From positions 49,230 to 113,229 of the forward strand of contig JAEWFT010000052.1 of NCBI GenBank assembly GCA_023388715.1: DNA of 64,000 nucleotides, in the 5' to 3' direction. The position numbers and the translations under genes are program-made. Below the pieces are notes generated by a model. The model was not told where the DNA came from and did no database searches. It worked only from the letters and a program-made list of their open reading frames with translations. Positions 59,585 through 64,000 of the stretch are shown piece after piece; position 1 is the stretch's first letter; every line of letters begins with the position of its first letter. This DNA comes from Pseudomonadota bacterium (GTDB taxonomy: Bacteria > Pseudomonadota > Gammaproteobacteria > Xanthomonadales > Xanthomonadaceae).

Positions 59585-60538
59585 TCAGGCGGACTTGCGC
59601 GCGGGCGCCTTCGCGGCCGGCTTTTTCGCCGCGGTCTTCTTCGCTGCCTTCGCAGCGCTCTTGCCCGCGGTGGTCTTCGCTGGCGGCTTGGACGCCGCGG
59701 CGGCGCGCTTGGCGGGCGCCTTCTTGACCGCCGGGCTGCGCTTCTTCGCCTCGATGCTCTGCTGCAGCAGCGACATGAAATCGACCACGTTGGTGGTCGC
59801 GTCCTCGGGGATGTCGGCTTCCTCCATCTTCGGCACCTTGCCGCCCTTGGCCTTGACCCGCTGCTCGATCACCTCCTGCAGGCGCGCACGGAACTCGTCC
59901 TTGTAGTCCCCCGGCGTCCACTCGCTTTCCATCGACGCGATCAGCTGCTCGGCCATCTGCAGCTCCCTGGCGTTGACCCGGTAATCGGCGGCGTCGCCGG
60001 AGGGCAGGTTGTAGTCCTCCACGTCCACCAGTTCCTGCGGGTAACGCATCATCAGCAGCAGCAGCGCGTCGCCCTGCGGAATCACCGCGCACAGGCTCTC
60101 GCGCGTGCGGATCACCACCCGGGCGATGCCGATCTTGCCGGTGCGGGCCAGGGTCTCCCGCAGCAGCACGTAGCCCTTCTCGGCCTTCTTGGCCGGTACC
60201 AGCACGTAGGGTTTCTCGAAGTACTGCGGTCCGATCGCGGCGGCATCCACGAAGCTCTCCACCTCGATCGCGTCATGGCTCTCGGGCGCGGCCGACTTGA
60301 TGTCCTCCGTCTCCAGCACGACGTAGCTGCCCTTGTCGTATTCGAAGGCCTTCACGATGTCCTTCCACGGCACTTCCTCGCCGGTCTCGGCGTTGACCCG
60401 CTCGTAGCGGATCGGCGCGTTGTTGCGCGCGTCCAGCATGCGGAAGCTGAGGTCGGTGCGGCGCTCGCCTGACATCAGCGACACCGGCACGTTCAGCAGG
60501 CCGAAGGAGAGGGTGCCATTCCAGATCGGGCGTGCCAT
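59585..60538 (-). CDS. ku: Ku DNA end-binding protein
   Basis: 317 residues. Homodimeric ring that binds double-strand ends and recruits LigD. The core (1 to about 260) has MARPIWNGTLSFGLLNVPVSL, GYVLLRETLARTGKIGIARVV and the LigD-interaction region. From about residue 265 there is a long Lys/Ala/Pro-rich tail (KKRSPAVKKAPAKRAAAA onwards) of the type that aids DNA threading and binding. ATG at 60538 is the conserved start. Divergent from the glycine-zipper gene across 217 bp. Confidence 0.95.
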   Translation of the reverse strand: MARPIWNGTLSFGLLNVPVSLMSGERRTDLSFRMLDARNNAPIRYERVNAETGEEVPWKDIVKAFEYDKGSYVVLETEDIKSAAPESHDAIEVESFVDAAAIGPQYFEKPYVLVPAKKAEKGYVLLRETLARTGKIGIARVVIRTRESLCAVIPQGDALLLLMMRYPQELVDVEDYNLPSGDAADYRVNARELQMAEQLIASMESEWTPGDYKDEFRARLQEVIEQRVKAKGGKVPKMEEADIPEDATTNVVDFMSLLQQSIEAKKRSPAVKKAPAKRAAAASKPPAKTTAGKSAAKAAKKTAAKKPAAKAPARKSA

Positions 60539-60755
60539 TGGGATCGCCTGCGCGCGGACGGGGGCTGCATTGCACCTGTAGCCGCGTGAGCGCGCCGTGG
60601 CGATGGGCGGCACGTCGCGCCGTGAATGATTCAGCGTGACGACGACTGCTCACGCGCGGCTTACGAAAACCCGACGCCGCGTCCACGCGTCGACGTCCAC
60701 AGTGGCTCCAGCGCAGCAGTCTTGCTGCGTCCCACCCAAATGCATGGAGCACTTG

Positions 60756-61535
60756 ATGAATACCACCAACGACACCAACCGCGACATGAATCGCGACCCC
60801 ATCTCCGGCGCGCCGGGTTCCCATCCGGTTGGCGTGGGCGTTGGCGGCGCGGGTGGCGCCTTGGCAGGTGCAGCCGTCGGCGCGCTGGCCGGTCCGATCG
60901 GCATGCTGATCGGCGGCACCGTCGGCGCGATCGCGGGCGCCGCGGCAGGCAAGGGCGCCGCAGAGCGCCTGGATCCGACTGGCGAAGCCGAGTACTGGCA
61001 GGGCGAGTACAACAAGCGCCCGTACTACAACAGCGCCTACACCTACGACGACTACGCGCCGGCCTACACCTATGGCGACACCGTGCGCTCGCAGTACGCC
61101 GGCCGCCAGTGGGACGACAGCCTGGAAGCCGACATCAAGCAGGGATGGGAAGCTGCGAAGGACAAGTCGCGCCTGACCTGGGAGAACGCCAAGGACGCGG
61201 TGCGCGATGCCTTCGACCGCAGTGACCGCACGTATCGCACCTATGAGGCGACCGACAACTACTACGCCAACCAGTACCAGACCAAGGACTACTACAAGAA
61301 GGACTACGAGTTCGAGTCCGACTACCGCCCGGCTTACCGCTACGGCACGCAGGCCCGCGCCAACTACGCCGGCCGCGACTGGGACGACCAGCTCGAGGCC
61401 GACCTGGAGCGCGGCTGGGAGCGCACCAAGGGCACCTCGCGCATGGCGTGGAACGACGCCAAGGGCGCGGTCAAGGATGCCTGGCACGGCGTGGAGCGCG
61501 TGCTCCCGGGTGACGCGGACGGCGACGGCCGCTGA
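60756..61535 (+). CDS. glycine-zipper protein with two tandem 55-residue YAGR-WDD repeats
   Basis: 259 residues; function not recognised. Residues 25-66 are a Gly/Ala-rich glycine zipper (two hydrophobic helices). Residues 99-153 and 189-243 are tandem repeats, 32 of 55 positions identical without gaps; each carries YAGRxWDDxLEADxxxGWE and a Trp/Lys amphipathic helix. The linkers are very Tyr-rich (TDNYYANQYQTKDYYKKDYE). No signal peptide. Start at 60756 chosen because GGAG lies 6 nt upstream; an ATG at 60744 adds four residues. It lies opposite ku-ligD, so stress or desiccation linkage is a guess. Confidence 0.8.
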   Translation: MNTTNDTNRDMNRDPISGAPGSHPVGVGVGGAGGALAGAAVGALAGPIGMLIGGTVGAIAGAAAGKGAAERLDPTGEAEYWQGEYNKRPYYNSAYTYDDYAPAYTYGDTVRSQYAGRQWDDSLEADIKQGWEAAKDKSRLTWENAKDAVRDAFDRSDRTYRTYEATDNYYANQYQTKDYYKKDYEFESDYRPAYRYGTQARANYAGRDWDDQLEADLERGWERTKGTSRMAWNDAKGAVKDAWHGVERVLPGDADGDGR

Positions 61536-61541
61536 TCCAAT

Positions 61542-61561
61542 GCTCGCGCTTCGGCGCGAGC
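61542..61561 (+). terminator. UUCG hairpin after the glycine-zipper gene
   Basis: GCTCGCGC (61542-61549), TTCG tetraloop, GCGCGAGC (61554-61561), 6 nt after the stop. It has no T-tract, so it is a stability hairpin or part of termination together with the next hairpin. Confidence 0.5.
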
Positions 61562-61605
61562 GACCCACTTCCGGCGACGGCACCTCGTCCGTCCACCGGG
61601 AAAGG

Positions 61606-61632
61606 CAAAGGCCCCGCATTGCGGGGCCTTTG
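61606..61632. terminator. bidirectional terminator between glycine-zipper gene and rnk
   Basis: CAAAGGCCCCGC (61606-61617), loop ATT, GCGGGGCCTTTG (61621-61632). T-rich side on both strands, between convergent genes. Confidence 0.7.
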
Positions 61633-61676
61633 TCTGCCTGCCAACCGCGCAGGGGCGGCGTCGCTCGTGGGGCGGA

Positions 61677-62090
61677 TCAGTTCGCCGGCGCTTCCACCGA
61701 CAACACCGTCAGGGTCGCGCTGCGCCCGCCCGGCATCGGCCAGTCGATCGCATCGCCGGCGCGCAGGCCCAGCAAGGCGCTTCCCACCGGCGCCAGGATC
61801 GAGACGCGGTGCGCCTCGGCATCGGCATCGCGCGGGAATACCAGGGTCAGGTCGTGCTCGCGGCTGGCGCCGTCCGCGTCCGTGACCTTCACCCGCGCCA
61901 CCGAATTCATGCCGATGACATCCCCCGGCATCTGCCCCGGCTCCAGGATCTCGGCCCGCGACAGCTCGTCGACCAGCGCGCTGGAATCGAGCGTCCGGTA
62001 CTGCGGGTTTTCCAGCAGCGATTCGATGCGCTCGGCATCCACGCGCGAAACCCGGATCGGCGGCCGGGAGGTCTGAGTGTTGCTGCTCAT
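61677..62090 (-). CDS. rnk: nucleoside diphosphate kinase regulator (Rnk family)
   Basis: 137 residues. GreA/GreB C-terminal-domain family with a short N-terminal helical part: RVSRVDAERIESLLENP start, then PGDVIGMNSVARVKVTD, LTLVFPRDAD and APVGSALLGLRAGDAIDW. Rnk binds RNA polymerase and affects nucleoside diphosphate kinase levels. The start is supported by an upstream GAGGACGCAAC context and a structured leader. Nucleoside diphosphate kinase itself is not in the window. Confidence 0.88.
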   Translation of the reverse strand: MSSNTQTSRPPIRVSRVDAERIESLLENPQYRTLDSSALVDELSRAEILEPGQMPGDVIGMNSVARVKVTDADGASREHDLTLVFPRDADAEAHRVSILAPVGSALLGLRAGDAIDWPMPGGRSATLTVLSVEAPAN

Positions 62091-62102
62091 GTTGCGTCCT
62101 CT

Positions 62103-62137
62103 AAAAGCAAAAGAGGCGACGCGCCACGCGCATCGCC
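62103..62137 (-). promoter_or_regulatory. hairpin plus T-rich run in the rnk leader (possible attenuator)
   Basis: On the minus strand GGCGA..CGCG, loop TGG, CGCG..TCGCC (plus 62115-62137, 2-nt bulge) is followed by TCTTTTGCTTTT (62103-62114), just 13 nt before the rnk ATG. A second small stem CCTCT/AGAGG overlaps the T-rich run. Could be a terminator from upstream or an attenuator. Confidence 0.4.
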
Positions 62138-62342
62138 CCGAAAGTCCGGGTGTTTGCGCCACCTTAGCGGCTGCCGCGGGCGCCGGCAAGCTGCCAACGC
62201 ATGCGCGTTCAGCGCCGCTGCACGCGGGCGGGGGACGGCGACGCAGGTGCTGTTGGCCGGAACGGACGGGCTGCCAGGGACTTGACGCGGGCGCTGGACG
62301 GGGGCAAGAAATGCGCGGTGGCAGGTTGTTGGTGGCGGCGCG

Positions 62343-62645
62343 ATGGGTAGCGGCGAGCGGTATTCGATCGAGATCGGCAGCATGGACCAGCAGGAGCGTG
62401 ACTTGCTGGAATGCCTGCTTCGCATCTCCCAAGGCGACCCGTTGGATGGCCGCGCTGAACCTCTGGTGGATCGGCTGGTCCGGGCAGGGTTGGTGGATGT
62501 GCGCGAGGGCGAACGAGTCCTGACGTCAGCCGGAATCCTTCGATGCCAGTCGCTGCAGCATCGCCAGGCGAGCGATGCCGAGGCCGCGCACGTGCTCTGG
62601 GACCGCCAGCACGCAGGCGGGGCCCACGAACCGGACGGATGCTGA
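62343..62645 (+). CDS. small hypothetical protein
   Basis: 100 residues from ATG 62343; a second ATG at 62382 (MDQQERDLLECLLRISQGDP) may be the true start. The first 60 residues are predicted helical and look like a short winged-helix-type fold (LVDRLVRAGLVDVREGERVL, TSAGILR). That strand-turn pattern resembles DNA-binding wings, but no family is recognised. Converges with DUF421 across 5 bp. Codon composition is like the neighbours. Existence moderately certain. Confidence 0.5.
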   Translation: MGSGERYSIEIGSMDQQERDLLECLLRISQGDPLDGRAEPLVDRLVRAGLVDVREGERVLTSAGILRCQSLQHRQASDAEAAHVLWDRQHAGGAHEPDGC

Positions 62646-62650
62646 CCGCG

Positions 62651-63184
62651 TCAGTGGGCGGGACGTCGCCGCTTCTGGCCTGAGTCGCCCGCTTCCTTCT
62701 TCTTGACAAAGGTGATGTTGCCTTCGCCCTCCACGTGCGCGGAGTGCACTTCGGCCACGTCCTTGATGTCGTTGGCCCGCAGCTGGCTCTGCAGCTCGTC
62801 GTCGGTGATGAACTCCCGGCGCAGGTTGCGGCGCAGCAGCCGCCCGTCCTCGATGATCTTCAGCGGCGGCGACTCGGTCAGCGTGCGCACCCACTTGAAG
62901 CGGTGGCCCAGCACGTCCACCAGCAGGGCCAGCAGCGCCATCACCAGGATCTGCACGATGCCATCGGCAAGCGAGTGGTACTCGCCCAGGGAGTGCGCGG
63001 CGGATTCGGTGATCAGCAGGATCAGCACCAGGTCCATCGCCGCCAGCTCGCCGGTCATCCGGCGCGGCAGCACGCGCAGCAGGAACAGGATGGCCAGATA
63101 AAGCAGCACGCCGCGGATTGCCAGTTCGACCAACGGCGTTTCCAGGGCAAAGACACCAGACCAGTTCGCGGGAAGCCATTCCAT
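62651..63184 (-). CDS. DUF421 domain-containing membrane protein (YetF-like)
   Basis: 177 residues. Three membrane segments in the first 100 residues (ETPLVELAIRGVLLYLAILF, MDLVLILLITESAAHSL, GIVQILVMALLALLVDVLG), then the YetF C-terminal domain with DGRLLRRNLRREFITDDELQ and GNITFVKKKEAG. Family function unknown, often stress-induced. Start at 63184 (MEWLPANWSGVFALE). The 326-bp region upstream contains a terminator and folded RNA described separately, which could be its leader. Confidence 0.88.
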   Translation of the reverse strand: MEWLPANWSGVFALETPLVELAIRGVLLYLAILFLLRVLPRRMTGELAAMDLVLILLITESAAHSLGEYHSLADGIVQILVMALLALLVDVLGHRFKWVRTLTESPPLKIIEDGRLLRRNLRREFITDDELQSQLRANDIKDVAEVHSAHVEGEGNITFVKKKEAGDSGQKRRRPAH

Positions 63185-63230
63185 CTGCCGATCTCCGGTT
63201 CGGGTGTGGGAGGGTGGAGGCGATTCCACT

Positions 63231-63266
63231 AAAGAAAGAGCCGGAAAGCGGCGTGCTTCCCGGCTC
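63231..63266 (-). terminator. strong rho-independent terminator upstream of DUF421
   Basis: Minus strand GAGCCGGGAAGC, loop ACGCC, GCTTTCCGGCTC (plus 63238-63266, 12-bp stem with one G-U pair), then TTTCTTT. It lies 47 nt before the DUF421 ATG, so it ends a separate upstream RNA or attenuates the DUF421 transcript. Confidence 0.8.
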
Positions 63267-63420
63267 CTGGTCAGGTGGGGCGCGGCGATCGACGGGCGAA
63301 TCCGTTCGCGCGATGCGCTTACCCGACCTGTTCCTTCCCACGACCTCCTGTCGTTCGTCCTGGTGAAGCGCCGTCCGGGGCCTCTCACGTCCACCTCCAA
63401 GTGGAGCTGAAGAGTCGCAC
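63231..63420 (-). ncRNA. candidate GGA-rich structured RNA (RsmX/Y/Z-like) or attenuating leader
   Basis: Minus strand, about 185 nt ending in the terminator at 63231-63266. Ten GGA triplets occur between 63258 and 63398 (roughly three expected for this composition). Two sit in hairpin loops: stem TCCAC/GTGGA with loop TTGGAG (63390-63405) and stem ACGAC/GTCGT with loop AGGAG (63340-63354), the latter reading ACAGGAGG. A longer stem pairs 63272-63280 with 63322-63330. This is the layout of CsrA/RsmA-sequestering RNAs. No clear promoter was found. This element and nothing protein-coding fills the 63185-63510 gap. Confidence 0.45.
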
Positions 63421-63474
63421 CGGGCGGATCAAGGGCGGATGACGGTTCGGTGAATGCGGTCTCGCAAGGAATCG

Positions 63475-63501
63475 ATTGCAATAGTTCGTAAATCGTAGAA
63501 A
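63475..63501 (+). promoter_or_regulatory. possible arsR promoter/operator
   Basis: AT-rich patch directly before arsR: self-complementary ATTGCAAT (63475-63482) and an imperfect dyad GTT...AAC over 63484-63502 with a TCGTA direct repeat. Autoregulatory ArsR sites normally lie here. Hexamer spacing for sigma70 is not convincing. Confidence 0.35.
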
Positions 63502-63510
63502 CATGGAAGC

Positions 63511-63849
63511 ATGGACGTTTCCACCGCGACCGCCGCCCTCAACGCCCTCAGCCACGAGACCCGCCTGGCGGCGTTCCGCCATCTGGTGCACGCTGGGCAT
63601 GACGGCTTGCCGGTCGGCGCGCTTCGCGCGCTGCTGGCCGTGCCGGGCGCCACCCTGACCGCGCACCTCAATATCCTGCGCCAGGCCGACCTGGTGACCG
63701 ACGAGCGCGAGGGCCGGGTCATCCGCCTGCGCGCCAATTACGGTCGCATGGACGCGCTGCTGGCCTACCTCACCGAAAACTGCTGCGCCGGCGCCGCCGG
63801 CTGCGGCCCCTCCACCCGTTCTGCCCAACGCCAGAAGGCCTGCCCATGA
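63511..63849 (+). CDS. arsR: ArsR/SmtB family transcriptional regulator
   Basis: 112 residues. Winged-helix fold: LNALSHETRLAAFRHLVHAG, recognition region PGATLTAHLNILRQADLV and wing DEREGRVIRLRANY. The usual ELCVCDL metal site on the recognition-side helix is absent; instead a C-terminal ENCCAGAAGCGP offers three Cys, a placement known for some arsenite- or organoarsenical-sensing ArsR proteins. ATGA overlap with an ArsI-like gene supports an arsenic role. Probably a repressor of this operon. Confidence 0.9.
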   Translation: MDVSTATAALNALSHETRLAAFRHLVHAGHDGLPVGALRALLAVPGATLTAHLNILRQADLVTDEREGRVIRLRANYGRMDALLAYLTENCCAGAAGCGPSTRSAQRQKACP

Positions 63850-64000
63850 GCCGCTTCCACGTGCACCTCAACGTGTCCGACCTGGACGCCAGCATCCGCT
63901 TCTACTCCGCGCTGTTTGCCGCCACGCCCACCGTCCGCAAGCACGACTACGCCAAGTGGCAGCTGGACGAGCCGAAAGTCAACTTCGCGATTTCCTGCAC
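63846..64000 (+). CDS. arsI: ArsI/CadI family heavy-metal resistance metalloenzyme, N-terminal part (partial)
   Basis: 51 residues before the window ends. MSRFHVHLNVSDLDASIRFY is the vicinal-oxygen-chelate (glyoxalase-like) start typical of ArsI/CadI, and HDYAKWQLDEPKVNFAIS continues the family pattern; the first His is a likely metal ligand. ArsI is an Fe(II)-dependent C-As lyase for methylarsenite. The diagnostic Cys pair lies beyond the window, so a cadmium-induced CadI-like alternative cannot be excluded. Coupled to arsR by ATGA. Confidence 0.85.
   Translation, partial: MSRFHVHLNVSDLDASIRFYSALFAATPTVRKHDYAKWQLDEPKVNFAISC

Noticed and set aside
56993..60472. 1159-codon open frame opposite ligD and ku
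   Set aside because: Shadow of ligD-ku, whose catalytic motifs are intact on the minus strand; it also spans two real genes and their spacer.
57035..60538. Ku-LigD as part of a defence island
   Set aside because: No restriction, toxin, CRISPR or phage genes nearby; this is the ordinary bacterial end-joining pair.

Overview
The window is high-GC, gene-dense chromosomal DNA that looks like a gammaproteobacterium of the Xanthomonadales (Lysobacter/Luteimonas-like). This placement is an inference. It rests on the base composition, the panB-panC-panD-pgi order, the TonB-dependent receptor/S9-peptidase locus, and short intergenic palindromes of a kind I associate with this group. No phage, insertion sequence, integrase or CRISPR array is visible. 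Most genes are core housekeeping genes.

Layout. 1-6512: a tightly packed lipid-modification and photo-stress cluster: the tail of an FAD oxidoreductase, DUF1365, two cyclopropane-synthase-family methyltransferases, DUF2878, DUF1295, a lipocalin and a DNA photolyase. It converges on an alkyladenine glycosylase. 7307-9048: fabA-fabB, unsaturated fatty acid synthesis. 9138-14726: a six-gene operon (enone reductase-like, acyl-CoA dehydrogenase, SDR, APH-like kinase, histidine phosphatase, SDR) behind a promoter whose spacer is filled by a palindrome; gene content matches 4-hydroxyacyl-CoA catabolism. 14686-19751 (minus): thiD, SulP transporter, PhoH, peroxiredoxin, GcvR-like ACT protein. 19913-21334: dapA and a short BamC-like lipoprotein. 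Then fdxA and tRNA-Glu(CUC). 22037-27546: pcnB-folK-panB-panC-panD-pgi. 27690-35084: queG diverging from nnrD-tsaE-amiC-mutL-gumN. 35105-41627 (minus): rnfB-like ferredoxin, metG, two DUF2147 paralogues, a Sel1-like protein and an S9 peptidase. 41754-48303 (minus): two TonB-dependent receptors flanking a 2OG-Fe(II) oxygenase. 48479-56838: apbC, dcd, HIT, dienelactone hydrolase, rimO, greB, NlpE-like, HerA-like, lytic transglycosylase. 57035-60538 (minus): ku-ligD non-homologous end joining, divergent from a glycine-zipper repeat protein. 61677-64000: rnk, a small orphan gene, DUF421, a structured GGA-rich RNA candidate, and the start of an arsR-arsI arsenic operon.

The most interesting items are: (i) the 9138-14726 operon with its operator; (ii) the structured element at 63231-63420, whose minus strand carries ten GGA triplets, two of them in hairpin loops, and ends in a strong terminator, so that it resembles an RsmA/CsrA-sequestering RNA or an attenuating leader; (iii) the lipid/photolyase cluster, with changed bicarbonate-site residues in one methyltransferase; and (iv) the tandem-repeat glycine-zipper protein next to ku-ligD.
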